Shown here piece after piece: positions 1-10,288 of a stretch of DNA of 64,000 nucleotides (its first letter is position 1; each line of letters begins with the position of its first letter). The notes under the pieces were generated by a model. The model made no database searches. It saw only the letters and a list, made by a program, of their open reading frames with translations, and was not told the origin of the DNA. This DNA comes from Planctomycetota bacterium. Lineage in GTDB: Bacteria > Planctomycetota > UBA1135. A program made the position numbers and the translations under genes. Location: contig SHNF01000009.1 in the NCBI GenBank assembly GCA_004295085.1, forward strand, positions 186,001 through 250,000. The letters are read 5' to 3'.

Positions 1-98
1 TCCTGCCGCCGGAGGGGCATGAGCACGCGCACCACCCCGGCGTGCCGCACGAGCACGGCACGCGGGCCCGGGTGCAGATCGACGCCGCCGGCGATTAG
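1..98 (+). CDS. C-terminal fragment of an unidentified protein, His-rich tail
   Basis: A reading frame enters from the left edge and stops at TAG (96-98). The roughly 31 visible residues are rich in histidine (GHEHAHHPGVPHEHG), as in metal-binding tails of chaperones such as UreE, HypB or SlyD, but nothing identifies the family. The stop overlaps the stop of the converging esterase gene by two bases. With so little sequence this could also be non-coding. Confidence 0.35.
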   Translation, partial: LPPEGHEHAHHPGVPHEHGTRARVQIDAAGD

Positions 99-1108
99 GC
101 GAGCGCGCGCAGCAAGTACGGCAGGCTGATCTCGTAGCGGTGGTCGGTGTCGCGGTGGCCGCCGGGGAAGAACTCGGCGCGATAGGGCACGGCGGCCGCG
201 GTCAGGCGCTGCGACAGCCGGCGCAGGCCCCAGTTCAGCCCGTACTCGTCGCTCTCGCCGGCGTCGAGGTACAGGGCGCGGAGCTGCTTCAGCGCATCGG
301 TGTTGTGGCTGTCTTCCGCCATGCGGACCGGGTCGTGCGCGAACCAGCGCTCCATCACGTCGGAGCGCAGCGCGCCGTTTTCCGGGTCCACGGGCAGGTC
401 GAAGCCGAGCGGGGACCGCGGGTTGGGCGAGTAGACGGCCGCCAGCGCGAGCAGGGAAATGGCCTGGAACTCCTGCGCGTCCAGGCGCAGGCCGGGCAGG
501 GCGCGCAGGAAGGCCGCAGGGCCGCCGTGGCGGTGCCAGGCCTGCAGCGCGCCGATCAGGTCGCTGAAACAGGCGAACTCGAAGCCCATGTCGCCGCTGT
601 GGCTGCCGGCCGCGGCGAAGAAGCCCGGGTTGCGCATGGCCAGGGTGAGCGCGCCGTAGCCGCCGCTGGACTTGCCGACCACGATGCGCCGCCCGGCGCC
701 GCCGCAGCCATGCTCGCGCTCGAGCGCGGGCACCAGCTCGTCGCGCAGCAGGTCCTCGTAATGTCCGGTGCCCGCGGAGTTCTGGTACTGGCTGCCGCCG
801 TAGCGCGTCTCGCAGGAAGGCCACAGGAACACGGCGGGCGGGATCCGGTCCTGCGCCATGAGGCGGGCCGTGCGCTCGGGCAGGTTCTCGCGCAGGAAAT
901 CCACGTTCAGGACGCGGTGGCCGAAGCTTGTGTAGCCGCCGAGGACCAGGACCAGCGGCAGTCCGGCGCAGGCGCCGGGCGGCAGGAGCAGCGGGTGGTG
1001 GCGCAGCGCCGGATCGCCGAGCGGGTTGCCGCGGAGAATCCGGCTGTCGTGCGTGAAGAGGGTAAGCCGGGCGCCCCCCGGCAGCGCGCGCTCGTAGTGG
1101 AAGCTCAT
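95..1108 (-). CDS. Putative esterase, enterochelin-esterase-like alpha/beta hydrolase
   Basis: This 337-residue protein belongs to the putative esterase family (PF00756, enterobactin esterase/antigen 85-like). The nucleophile elbow G-K-S-S-G-G places the catalytic serine at about residue 147. The likely catalytic histidine lies near residue 318 in FPGGHRDTDH. No signal peptide is visible, so it is probably cytoplasmic. I chose ATG at 1108 (MSFHYERAL) because the family alignment begins there; the open frame further upstream is antisense to other genes. The substrate is unknown, but an ester or carbohydrate ester is plausible. The gene is monocistronic and converges on the fragment at the left edge. 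Confidence 0.75.
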   Translation of the reverse strand: MSFHYERALPGGARLTLFTHDSRILRGNPLGDPALRHHPLLLPPGACAGLPLVLVLGGYTSFGHRVLNVDFLRENLPERTARLMAQDRIPPAVFLWPSCETRYGGSQYQNSAGTGHYEDLLRDELVPALEREHGCGGAGRRIVVGKSSGGYGALTLAMRNPGFFAAAGSHSGDMGFEFACFSDLIGALQAWHRHGGPAAFLRALPGLRLDAQEFQAISLLALAAVYSPNPRSPLGFDLPVDPENGALRSDVMERWFAHDPVRMAEDSHNTDALKQLRALYLDAGESDEYGLNWGLRRLSQRLTAAAVPYRAEFFPGGHRDTDHRYEISLPYLLRALA

Positions 1109-1122
1109 GCGGGGGGACTCGC

Positions 1123-1128
1123 TATCCT
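1123..1128 (+). promoter_or_regulatory. -10-like TATCCT upstream of decayed membrane-protein gene
   Basis: The hexamer TATCCT ends 11 nt before the ATG at 1140 and no Shine-Dalgarno sequence lies between. The geometry matches other start-proximal -10 boxes in this window. No convincing -35 is visible. Confidence 0.3.
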
Positions 1129-1139
1129 CGATGCTCGCA

Positions 1140-1282
1140 ATGTACGAGCATCGCAAGCAGCTCCTGGCCCCGCCCGAGGTCTCCCGGGCGCGCCTGACCC
1201 GCAACGGCTGTTCTCGGGCTTGGTGATCCTCGCTCCGGTCTGCCACAGCCTCCTGCACCGCTTCCACGCGGAGATCGACTGA
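1140..1282 (+). pseudogene. Remnant of a small two-helix membrane protein (MYEHR family)
   Basis: The stretch starts with MYEHRKQLLAPPEVSRAR and, in a different frame, ends with LFSGLVILAPVCHSLLHRFHAEID before TGA at 1280-1282. From memory these are the N- and C-terminal signatures of a widespread small membrane protein of roughly 110-120 residues. The middle, which should hold the first transmembrane helix and most of the second, is missing and the two ends are out of frame. I read this as one internal deletion plus frameshift. A start-proximal -10 box is still present. Family recognition is from memory and not verified by search. Confidence 0.55.
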
Positions 1283-1339
1283 AGTGGCGGACCCACGCCC
1301 CGGCGCAAGCGTAGCCTGGGAATACCCACGAACCGGCGC

Positions 1340-2170
1340 ATGACGCCCACCCCTCCGCCCCTGCCTTCGGGCGCGCGCGTGTACCCGCGCCGCTCCCACG
1401 AGATCGACTTCCGGATCCACGGCGACGACATGCAGTTCATCGAAGTGGACCTGGATCCAGGCGAGACCGTCATCGCCGAGGCCGGCTCCATGATGTTCAT
1501 GAGCGATGGGATCCGCATGGAGACCGTGTTCGGCGACCCGAGCCAGCCGCAGCAGGACTTCTTCGGCAAGCTGCTCAGCGCCGGCAAGCGTGTGCTGACC
1601 GGTGAATCGCTGTTCATGACCACGTTCACGGCGGGCGGGCCGCGCCGGGAGACCATCGCCTTCGCGGCGCCATACCCCGGCAAGATCGTGGAGTTCGACC
1701 TGCGCGAGCTGGGCGGCGAGCTGCTGTGCCAGAAGGACTCGTTCCTGTGCGCGGCCAAGGGCGTCACCATCGGCATCGCCTTCACCAAGCGCTTCGGCGC
1801 CGGATTGTTCGGCGGCGAGGGCTTCATCCTGCAGCGGCTCGCCGGCGACGGCCTGGCCTTCATGAACGCCGGCGGCATGGTGCTGCGGCGCACGCTCGCC
1901 CCGGGCGAGCGGCTGCGCGTGGACACCGGCTGCATCGTGGGCTTCCAGCCCTCCGTGGACTACGACATCCAGTTCGTGGGCGGCTTCAAGAACACGCTGT
2001 TCGGGGGCGAAGGCCTGTTCTTCGCCACGCTGCGCGGGCCGGGCGACATCTGGCTGCAGTCGCTGCCGTTCTCGCGCCTGGCCGGCCGCATCGCCCGCGC
2101 CGTGCTGTTCCGCAAGGAAGAGGGCTCGGTGCTCGGCGGCCTCGGCAACCTTTTCGACGGGCGGGAGTAG
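1340..2170 (+). CDS. AIM24/TIGR00266 family protein
   Basis: This 276-residue protein matches the AIM24/TIGR00266 family, a beta-rich fold of unknown biochemical role (the yeast member is mitochondrial). Diagnostic segments include [20 protein letters not shown] near residue 40, [13 protein letters not shown] around residue 90, and repeated glycine-rich strands such as [15 protein letters not shown] and [15 protein letters not shown]. No signal peptide or membrane segment is seen. It ends one base before the zwf start, so the two are probably co-transcribed. A link to central carbon metabolism is only positional. Confidence 0.8.
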   Translation: MTPTPPPLPSGARVYPRRSHEIDFRIHGDDMQFIEVDLDPGETVIAEAGSMMFMSDGIRMETVFGDPSQPQQDFFGKLLSAGKRVLTGESLFMTTFTAGGPRRETIAFAAPYPGKIVEFDLRELGGELLCQKDSFLCAAKGVTIGIAFTKRFGAGLFGGEGFILQRLAGDGLAFMNAGGMVLRRTLAPGERLRVDTGCIVGFQPSVDYDIQFVGGFKNTLFGGEGLFFATLRGPGDIWLQSLPFSRLAGRIARAVLFRKEEGSVLGGLGNLFDGRE

Positions 2171-2171
2171 C

Positions 2172-3701
<1,530 letters not shown>

Positions 3702-3828
3702 GTCCCGGCCAGCTTCTATCTCGTAGCGGACAGGTACCGCCCGTGAAACCTGCTGCAAGCGGGCGGCAAGACCGGCTTCCACCTGCCAAAGCTCGCGCGG
3801 CCTGCAAAGGTTCGAGTTGCGCGATTGC

Positions 3829-3852
3829 TTCCAGGTTTCCGCAAGAGTGGAA
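3829..3852. repeat. Hairpin repeat copy 1 (TTCCAGGTTT-CCGC type, imperfect)
   Basis: The 18-mer GCTTCCAGGTTTCCGCAA here recurs exactly at about 37947. In this copy the right arm is AAGAGTGGAA, so the stem pairs at its outer five and inner three positions with a bulge between. It lies in the 223-bp zwf-tkt gap, about 75 nt before tkt. An 18-mer shared by chance in 64 kb is unlikely. Confidence 0.55.
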
Positions 3853-3893
3853 GGGAGCTGCCGGCATGGTGCTGCCGGGAGGCGCCGGTCCGC

Positions 3894-3899
3894 TATGCT
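3894..3899 (+). promoter_or_regulatory. -10-like TATGCT upstream of tkt
   Basis: TATGCT lies 25 nt before the tkt ATG, leaving room for a short leader that carries the CAGGAG ribosome-binding site at 3915-3920. No clear -35. This suggests tkt and gnd can be transcribed separately from zwf. Confidence 0.3.
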
Positions 3900-3924
3900 G
3901 GCACGCCCGGACGCCAGGAGAGCA

Positions 3925-5949
3925 ATGCCCAAGCCCTTCGACGACGTTGACCGGCTCGCGGTGAACACGCTGCGGGTGCTCGCCATTGACGCGGTGGAGC
4001 AGGCAGACAGCGGACACCCCGGGCTGCCCCTCGGGGCGGCGCCCATGGCGTACACGCTGTGGCAGAGGGAGCTGAAGTTCGATCCGTCGGACCCGAAGTG
4101 GCCGGACCGGGACCGCTTCGTGCTCAGCGCGGGGCACGGTTCGATGCTCTTGTACGGCCTGCTGCACTGCTACGGCTTCCCGCTGAGCATGGAGGAGATC
4201 CGGAATTTCCGCCAGCTCGGCAGCAGGACGCCGGGGCACCCGGAGCAGCACCTGACGCCGGGCGTGGAGGCCACGACGGGGCCGCTGGGACAGGGAGCGG
4301 GCGTGGCGGTGGGCATGGCCATCGCGGAGCGGCACCTGGCGGCGCGCTTCAACCGCCCCGGGCACGAGATCGTGAACCACACCACGTTCGCGCTGGTGAG
4401 CGACGGCGACCTGATGGAAGGCGTCAGCGCCGAGGCCGGCTCGCTGGCGGGGCACTTGCGGCTCGGGAAGCTGATCTATCTGTATGACAGCAACCGCGTG
4501 TCGCTGGATGCGCCGACCAGCGTCACGTTCACGGAGGACGTGGGCAGGCGCTACGCGGCGTACGGCTGGCAGGTGCTGAAGGTGGCCGACGGCGACCATG
4601 ACCTGGTGGGGCTGCAGGCGGCGATCCGCAAGGCGAGGCGCGAGACGCGCAAGCCCAGCCTGATCATCGTCCACACGACCATCGGCTACGGCTCGCCGCA
4701 CAAGGCGGGCACGTTCGAGGCGCACGGGGCGCCGCTGGGCCAGGAGGAGGCGCGGCTGACCAAGCAGGCGCTGGGCTGGGATCCCGGCCGGGAGTTCCAC
4801 GTGCCGGAGGCGGCCGCCGCGCGCTTCGCCGAGACGGCGCGGCGCGGAGCGCGCGCGCGCAGGAAGTGGGCGAAGCAGCTCGCGGAGTACACGGCCGCGT
4901 TCCCGGACCTGGCGCAGGAATGGGAGCAGGCGCTCACGTTGACTCCCCCGCCCGGCTGGGACCAGGAGATCCCGCGCTTCCAGGCCGGCGAGTCCGTCGC
5001 CACGCGCGTGGCGGCGGGCAAGGTGGAGAACGCGGTCGCGAAGCGCGTGCCGTTCCTGATCGGCGGCGACGCCGACCTGGGCGGGTCCACCAAGACTCCG
5101 ATCTCGGGCGGAGGGGATTTCGACGGCCAGACCGGCTCGGGCCGCAACCTGCACTTCGGCGTGCGCGAGCACGCCATGGGCGCGATCTGCAACGGCATGG
5201 CGTACCACGGCGGCGCGCGCCCGTTCGCGGCCACCTTCCTGCAGTTCAGCGATTACATGCGGCCGCCGGTGCGGCTGGCGAGCCTGGACCACCTGCCGGT
5301 GATCTACGTGTGGACGCACGACAGCATCGGGCTGGGCGAGGACGGGCCCACGCACCAGCCGGTGGAGCACCTGTGGGCGCTGCGCGCGATCCCGGGGCTG
5401 CGCGTGATCCGGCCATGCGACGCCAACGAGGCCGCGGAGGCCTGGAGGTTCGTGATCGCGCACCCGCAGCGCCCGGCGGCGCTGGTGCTGTCGCGGCAGA
5501 ACCTGCCGGTGCTGGACCGCGCGCGCTGCGCGGCCGCGTCGGGGCTGGCGCGCGGCGGCTACGTGCTCGCGGACGGCGAACCGGAGCCGGACCTGGTCCT
5601 GATCGCCACAGGCTCGGAGGTGCACCTGGCGCTGGGCGCGCGCGAGCGCCTGGCCCAGGAGGGCGTGAAGGCGCGGGTCGTGTCCATGCCGTGCGTCGAG
5701 CTGTTCGAGGAGCAGGAGGCTGCGTACCGCGAGCAGGTGCTGCCCCCGTCCGTGGGCGCGCGCGTGGCGGTGGAGGCCGGCCGCGCGCTGGGCTGGTGGA
5801 AGCACGTGGGCGAGCGCGGCGTGGCCGTCGGCGTGGAGAAGTTCGGCGCCTCGGCGCCGGCCAAGGTCCTGTTCGCGGAATACGCCTTCACCGTGGAGAA
5901 CGTGGTGGCCGCGGCGCGGCAGGCCCTGCGCAACGTGGTCACGGCATGA
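3925..5949 (+). CDS. tkt: Transketolase
   Basis: This thiamine-diphosphate enzyme moves two-carbon units between sugar phosphates in the non-oxidative pentose phosphate pathway. At 674 residues it has the usual length. The N-terminal [17 protein letters not shown] motif, the TPP/Mg2+ motif SDGDLMEG near residue 160, and the pyrimidine-domain segment [19 protein letters not shown] are intact, including the catalytic Glu of REHAMG. I chose ATG 3925 because CAGGAG sits just upstream and the protein then begins with the family's [18 protein letters not shown]. Its stop overlaps the gnd start (ATGA), so translation is coupled. A start upstream at 3817 would add a segment without family similarity. 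Confidence 0.95.
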   Translation: MPKPFDDVDRLAVNTLRVLAIDAVEQADSGHPGLPLGAAPMAYTLWQRELKFDPSDPKWPDRDRFVLSAGHGSMLLYGLLHCYGFPLSMEEIRNFRQLGSRTPGHPEQHLTPGVEATTGPLGQGAGVAVGMAIAERHLAARFNRPGHEIVNHTTFALVSDGDLMEGVSAEAGSLAGHLRLGKLIYLYDSNRVSLDAPTSVTFTEDVGRRYAAYGWQVLKVADGDHDLVGLQAAIRKARRETRKPSLIIVHTTIGYGSPHKAGTFEAHGAPLGQEEARLTKQALGWDPGREFHVPEAAAARFAETARRGARARRKWAKQLAEYTAAFPDLAQEWEQALTLTPPPGWDQEIPRFQAGESVATRVAAGKVENAVAKRVPFLIGGDADLGGSTKTPISGGGDFDGQTGSGRNLHFGVREHAMGAICNGMAYHGGARPFAATFLQFSDYMRPPVRLASLDHLPVIYVWTHDSIGLGEDGPTHQPVEHLWALRAIPGLRVIRPCDANEAAEAWRFVIAHPQRPAALVLSRQNLPVLDRARCAAASGLARGGYVLADGEPEPDLVLIATGSEVHLALGARERLAQEGVKARVVSMPCVELFEEQEAAYREQVLPPSVGARVAVEAGRALGWWKHVGERGVAVGVEKFGASAPAKVLFAEYAFTVENVVAAARQALRNVVTA

Positions 5950-7361
5950 AGCCGGCCGCCCTGGGCTTGATCGGGCTGGGCACGATGGGTCGCAACCTGG
6001 GGCTCAACGCCGCCGAGCACGGCTTCCCCGTGTGCGCCTGGGCGCGCAAGCCGGAGCAGATGGAGCGCTTCCGGAGCGAAGGACCGGACCTCGACCTGCG
6101 CGCCGCCGCCAGCCTGCCGGCGCTGGTGGCTGCGCTGGAGCGGCCGCGCCGCATCCTGCTGATGGTGACCGCCGGCGCGGCCGTGGACGAGGTCATCGCC
6201 CAGCTCGCGCCGCTGCTGGAGCCGGGCGACATCCTGATCGACGGCGGCAACTCGCACTTCGCCGACACGCGCCGGCGCGAAGCTGCGCTGCGCGCCCGAG
6301 GGCTGGAATTCATGGGTGTGGGGATTTCTGGCGGCGAGGAGGGCGCGCGCCGCGGGCCCTCCGTCATGCCGGGAGGCACGGTGGAGGCCTGGCAGCGCAC
6401 GCGGCCCTTGTTCGAGGCCATTGCGGCGCGTTCGCCGCTGGGCGTGTGCGTCACGCACGTCGGGCCGGACGGCGCCGGGCACTTCGTGAAGATGGTGCAC
6501 AACGGCATCGAGTACGCCGACCTGCAGTTCCTGGCCGAGGCTTACGACCTCATGAGCCGCGGCTGCGGCATGCGCGCGGGCGATGTCGCGGCGGTGTTCG
6601 CCGAGTGGAACCGCGGCGAGCTGGAGTCCTTCCTGGTCGAGCTGGCGGCGCGCGTGCTGGCGGTGGTCGACGGCGAGACCGGCCGGCCGCTGGTGGAGCT
6701 GGTCCTGGACCAGGCCGAGCAGAAGGGCACCGGCCGCTGGACCGTGCAGGCGGCGCTGGAGCTGGGAGTGCCGGTCCCCTGCATCACCGCCGGCGTGGAC
6801 GCGCGCGCGCTGTCCAGTCGCAAGGGGGAGCGCGTGCAGGCTGCGCGCAAGCTGCCGGTGGACGTCACGGGCCGGCCTCCAGCGCGCGCGCTGTTCCTGA
6901 ACGCGCTGCGCGACGCCCTCCTGTGCGCGCGCGTCTGCGCCTACGCGCAGGGGCTGGACCTGATCGGCGCCGGCTCGCGCGCCTACGGCTGGAACATCGA
7001 CACCAGCGAGATGGCGCGCATCTGGACCGGAGGCTGCATCATCCGCGCGCGGCTGCTGGTCCCGATCCGCGAGGCCTTCCGGCGCCGGCCGGACCTGCCG
7101 CACCTGCTCCTGGACGCGGACATCGGCGCCCGCGCCGCGGCCGCGCAGGGCGGGCTGCGTGCGGCGCTGCAGGCGGCCACTGCGCTCGGCCTCCCGGCCG
7201 GAGCCATGTCCGCCGCGCTGGGCTACTTCGACGCCTACCGCAGCGAGCGCCTGCCGCTGAACCTCACGCAGGCCATGCGCGACGCCTTCGGCAGCCACGG
7301 CTACGTGCGCGCCGACCTGCCGGCGCGCGGGCCGCAGCACTCGAGTTGGGGTCCGATGTAA
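5946..7361 (+). CDS. gnd: 6-phosphogluconate dehydrogenase (decarboxylating)
   Basis: It oxidatively decarboxylates 6-phosphogluconate to ribulose-5-phosphate, producing NAD(P)H and CO2. The 471-residue protein starts with the dinucleotide-binding motif [20 protein letters not shown]. It carries the signature [19 protein letters not shown] near residues 127-145 and the catalytic Lys/Asn segment [13 protein letters not shown] near residue 180. The C-terminal all-helical domain is complete, ending near [10 protein letters not shown]. The start overlaps the tkt stop as ATGA, forming a tight tkt-gnd pair. Confidence 0.95.
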   Translation: MKPAALGLIGLGTMGRNLGLNAAEHGFPVCAWARKPEQMERFRSEGPDLDLRAAASLPALVAALERPRRILLMVTAGAAVDEVIAQLAPLLEPGDILIDGGNSHFADTRRREAALRARGLEFMGVGISGGEEGARRGPSVMPGGTVEAWQRTRPLFEAIAARSPLGVCVTHVGPDGAGHFVKMVHNGIEYADLQFLAEAYDLMSRGCGMRAGDVAAVFAEWNRGELESFLVELAARVLAVVDGETGRPLVELVLDQAEQKGTGRWTVQAALELGVPVPCITAGVDARALSSRKGERVQAARKLPVDVTGRPPARALFLNALRDALLCARVCAYAQGLDLIGAGSRAYGWNIDTSEMARIWTGGCIIRARLLVPIREAFRRRPDLPHLLLDADIGARAAAAQGGLRAALQAATALGLPAGAMSAALGYFDAYRSERLPLNLTQAMRDAFGSHGYVRADLPARGPQHSSWGPM

Positions 7362-7362
7362 C

Positions 7363-7377
7363 CATCCGCCGCGGATG
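7363..7377. terminator. Short palindrome between convergent gnd and mscS genes
   Basis: CATCCG-CCG-CGGATG forms a perfect 6-bp stem with a 3-nt loop in the 17-bp gap between two converging stops. The position suits a bidirectional terminator. No T-tract follows on either strand, so termination strength is uncertain. Confidence 0.4.
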
Positions 7378-7378
7378 C

Positions 7379-8512
7379 TTACACCGGACCCCTGACAAGC
7401 ACCGTCCGCGTCGGGTAGGCGAACTCGATCCCTTTGGCGGCGAAGCGCTCCAGGATGCCGGTGTTGATGCGCTCCTGGGCGTCCATGTAGCGGTCGTAGT
7501 CCGGCGAGTCCAGCATGTACATGATCTCGTACTGCAGGGCAGATTCGCCGAAGGTCTTGAGGTGCGCGCGGCCGTACCGGCAGTCCGGGGTGGCCGAGAC
7601 CACCTCCTTGACGATCGCGGGGATCGCCGCCAGCTTCTCCTTCGGCGTCTCGTAGGCCACCCCGATGCCGAACACGATGCGCCGCTCCTGCATGCGCTTG
7701 AAGTTGCGGATGCGGCTGCCGAGCAGGTCGCTGTTGCTGGCGATGATCTGTTCGCCGCCGGTGCTGCGCAGGCGCGTGGACTTGAGCCCGATCTCCTCCA
7801 CCGTGCCCGTGAAGTCGCCGATCACGATGGCGTCGCCGATCTCGAACGGCTTGTCCAGGATGATGGTCAGCGAGGCGAACAGGTCGCCCAGGATGTTCTG
7901 CAGCGCCAGGGCCACGGCGATGCCGCCCACGCCCAGGCCGGCCACCGCCGCGGTCACGTCCACTCCCAGGTTGTCCAGGGCCAGGAGCACGATCAGGGAC
8001 CAGACGACCAGCCGGCTCAGGAAGCCGAAGACGCCGGCCAGCGCCTTGCGCGAGGGATCGGTGCCCGCGCGCCGGTTCAGCATCGCGTGGATGGCGAAAC
8101 CAACCACATGCCCGGCCCAGAAGCCGAGCTGCAGCAGCACGCCCAGGGTCACCACGCGCTGGAAGATGACGCGCGTGTCCCCCGGCAGCGCCAGCGAGTG
8201 CGAGGCGACGAACGCCGCCATCAGCACCAGGAAGAAGCCCCTGGTCTTCTCGATCAGCTGGACCGCCAGGTCGTCGAGCTGGGTCTGGGTGTGCTGGGCC
8301 CACTTCTTGATCCGGCTGACGATGACGCTCTTGATCAGGAGCAGCGCCAGGAGCACCACCAGGAACACCCCGGCGGCCACGATCCAGCGCGTCACGGTGT
8401 TGCCCAGGTAGACGCGGTCCAGGAACCCGGCGGGCTCGTCGGGCGCCTGGGCGCCGGTTTCCGCGGCGGCCGGCACCCCGTCCTGGAGTATTTGGAGCAG
8501 CAGCGTCAGCAT
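7379..8512 (-). CDS. Small-conductance mechanosensitive channel, MscS family
   Basis: This 377-residue inner-membrane protein should open under membrane tension to release solutes. Membrane helices are visible near residues 43-63, 95-110, 120-140 and 165-180. The pore-lining TM3 segment is rich in Gly/Ala (AAVAGLGVGGIAVALALQN), followed by the MscS beta-domain (FEIGDAIVIGDFTGTVEEIG) and the C-terminal alpha/beta domain. The start ATG 8512 is the first methionine preceding a plausible N-terminus. It is transcribed alone, converging on gnd and divergent from mltA. Confidence 0.9.
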   Translation of the reverse strand: MLTLLLQILQDGVPAAAETGAQAPDEPAGFLDRVYLGNTVTRWIVAAGVFLVVLLALLLIKSVIVSRIKKWAQHTQTQLDDLAVQLIEKTRGFFLVLMAAFVASHSLALPGDTRVIFQRVVTLGVLLQLGFWAGHVVGFAIHAMLNRRAGTDPSRKALAGVFGFLSRLVVWSLIVLLALDNLGVDVTAAVAGLGVGGIAVALALQNILGDLFASLTIILDKPFEIGDAIVIGDFTGTVEEIGLKSTRLRSTGGEQIIASNSDLLGSRIRNFKRMQERRIVFGIGVAYETPKEKLAAIPAIVKEVVSATPDCRYGRAHLKTFGESALQYEIMYMLDSPDYDRYMDAQERINTGILERFAAKGIEFAYPTRTVLVRGPV

Positions 8513-8602
8513 GGTTTCCGGGGCGAGAGTGTCAGCGCGGGCGCGCCGGATTGCAACCGCCGCGCTTGAACCGGCGCCGCCCCGCAGATTAGCCTTCCCG
8601 GC

Positions 8603-9817
8603 ATGCGCATGCCGACCCTGTACGCGCTGGCGGCGATGCTCGCCGCCGGCTGCGCCGCCCGCAACGACGTCGCCCCCCAGCCCGGAAGCCCGCTGGACGA
8701 CTTCACCCGGGAGCTGCCGCCCGGCGAGCTGGGGCTGAGCCCTCTGCCCCCCGGCGCCCCGTTGCCGGACTTCTCCATCGCCTGGAACGACCGGGCGCGC
8801 CTGGCCGAGTCCGTGCGCCACTCCCTGGACTACCTGGGCGCTCCTTCGTCGCAGAAGCATTTCCCCTACGGCGAGATCACCCACGAGCGCATGGTGGCCT
8901 CGCTGGAGCGCTTCCTGGAGCTGCTGGAGACCAGCACCGGTGCCGACCAGTTCCGCGCCAGCATGGTGGCCGAGTTCGAGGTCTGGATGGCGCGCGGGCG
9001 CAGCAACACCGGCGACGTGCTCTTCACCGGCTACTGCCGCCCGATCCTGCGCGGCGCCCGCGAGCGCGGCGGCGCCTACCAGTACCCCCTGTACGGCGCT
9101 CCCGACGACCTGGTCAAGGGGGAGGACGGCGCGATCCTGGGCCGGCGTACCGAAGGCGACGACGTGGTCCCCTATTACACGACCTCCGAGCTGCTGCAGA
9201 ACCGCCACCTGGACGGCAAGGAGATCGTGTGGCTGGACGACCCCTTCGACGCCTACATCGCCCAGGTGCAGGGTTCGGCGCTCATCCAGCTTCCCGACGG
9301 CAGCATGATGGAAGTGGGCTACGCCGGCAAGAACGGCCACGAGTACCGCAGCATCGGCATGATCCTGGTGGACGAGGGCCGGATCGCCCGGTCGCAGCTC
9401 AGCCTGGCCACGCTGCGCGACTACTTCCGCAAGAACCCGTCCGAGGTGGACCGCGTCATCCCCATGAACCCCTCGTTCGTGTTCTTCCAGCCCACCACCG
9501 GCGGCCCCTACGGCTCGCTGGGCCAGGCCGTCACCGACATGCGCACGCTGGCCACGGACAAGGACATCTTCCCGCGCGGCGGCTTGTGCTACGTCGAGGT
9601 GCGCCTGCCCGCCTACGATGCGCAGGAGCGGCTCATCCAGCGCCCGATGCGCTTCTTCGCCAGCGACCAGGACCGCGGCGGCGCCATCAAGTCGGCCGGG
9701 CGCAGCGACGTCTTCATCGGCACCGGCGACGCCGCCACCGCGCGCGCCGGCCACGTGCTGTCCATCGGCCGCCTCTACTACCTGTTCCTCAAAGCCGAGC
9801 GCGTGCCGGTCGGCTAG
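8603..9817 (+). CDS. mltA: Membrane-bound lytic murein transglycosylase A, lipoprotein
   Basis: It cleaves peptidoglycan to anhydro-muropeptides at the outer membrane. The 404-residue protein begins with a lipoprotein signal (MRMPTLYALAAMLAAGCAA) whose lipobox LAAGC gives a lipidated Cys17. MltA-specific segments are present: LFTGYCRPILRG near 145, WLDDPFDAYIAQVQGSALIQL around 215, and SIGMILVDEG. The catalytic Asp region SDQDRGGAIKSAGRSDVF lies near residues 355-372, close to the Escherichia coli consensus. A peptidoglycan hydrolase implies a peptidoglycan wall and an outer membrane. Confidence 0.92.
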   Translation: MRMPTLYALAAMLAAGCAARNDVAPQPGSPLDDFTRELPPGELGLSPLPPGAPLPDFSIAWNDRARLAESVRHSLDYLGAPSSQKHFPYGEITHERMVASLERFLELLETSTGADQFRASMVAEFEVWMARGRSNTGDVLFTGYCRPILRGARERGGAYQYPLYGAPDDLVKGEDGAILGRRTEGDDVVPYYTTSELLQNRHLDGKEIVWLDDPFDAYIAQVQGSALIQLPDGSMMEVGYAGKNGHEYRSIGMILVDEGRIARSQLSLATLRDYFRKNPSEVDRVIPMNPSFVFFQPTTGGPYGSLGQAVTDMRTLATDKDIFPRGGLCYVEVRLPAYDAQERLIQRPMRFFASDQDRGGAIKSAGRSDVFIGTGDAATARAGHVLSIGRLYYLFLKAERVPVG

Positions 9818-9820
9818 CCG

Positions 9821-10243
9821 CTACTCGCCGACCAGCTCGTACTGGCCCTGGCCGGCCTCGCGCAGCCGGCCCTGGCGCACCAGCTCCTCCCACACCTCGC
9901 GCGGGAAGCCCGGCGGCGGCGCGATGGCCACGATCGAGGACTTGCGGCCCTTGCTGAACGGGCCCGCGCCGATGCGCGACTCGTCGTCGAGCTGCAGCGC
10001 GCGCAGGTGCTTGCGGAAGGCCTTGAGGGCCTGCTTCACGTGCACGGTGGCTTCGGAGCCCTTGTCCACCGACAAGGCGGCGAGCGCATCCACGTCCTGT
10101 GCGCCCACGATCGCCTCCACACGCTCGGGCTCCAGCCCGGACGCCTGCAGCACCCGCCGCGCCCGCTCCCAGATCGGCGCGGCCTGGCCCGGCTCATGGC
10201 ACAGCCGCAGCCCGGCGACGATCTCCTTCAGCTCCTGGGACAT
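9821..10243 (-). CDS. Hypothetical protein, 140 residues
   Basis: I do not recognise this small soluble protein. It has no signal peptide or membrane helix. The N-terminal half is helical (MSQELKEIVAGLRLCHEPGQAAPIW). A middle part contains KQALKAFRKHLRALQLDDESRIG. The C-terminus FPREVWEELVRQGRLREAGQGQYELV resembles a winged-helix wing or a short DNA-binding helical pair. It converges on mltA with a three-base gap. A purine-rich GGAGGGGG tract upstream could serve as ribosome-binding site. Codon use resembles the neighbours, so it is probably a real gene. Confidence 0.65.
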   Translation of the reverse strand: MSQELKEIVAGLRLCHEPGQAAPIWERARRVLQASGLEPERVEAIVGAQDVDALAALSVDKGSEATVHVKQALKAFRKHLRALQLDDESRIGAGPFSKGRKSSIVAIAPPPGFPREVWEELVRQGRLREAGQGQYELVGE

Positions 10244-10266
10244 GGCTCTCCGATCCCCCCTCCAGC

Positions 10267-10272
10267 AGCATA
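10267..10272 (-). promoter_or_regulatory. -10-like TATGCT upstream of the 140-aa gene
   Basis: The minus strand reads TATGCT 23 nt before the start codon at 10243, with a GGAGG tract between. This is the same hexamer and spacing class as at tkt. Confidence 0.25.
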
Positions 10273-10288
10273 GCGGCCACCCAGCAGC

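Noticed and set aside
7379..9754. Longer minus-strand start for the MscS gene
   Set aside because: The extra 414 codons overlap mltA on the opposite strand and show no channel features; ATG 8512 begins the real protein.
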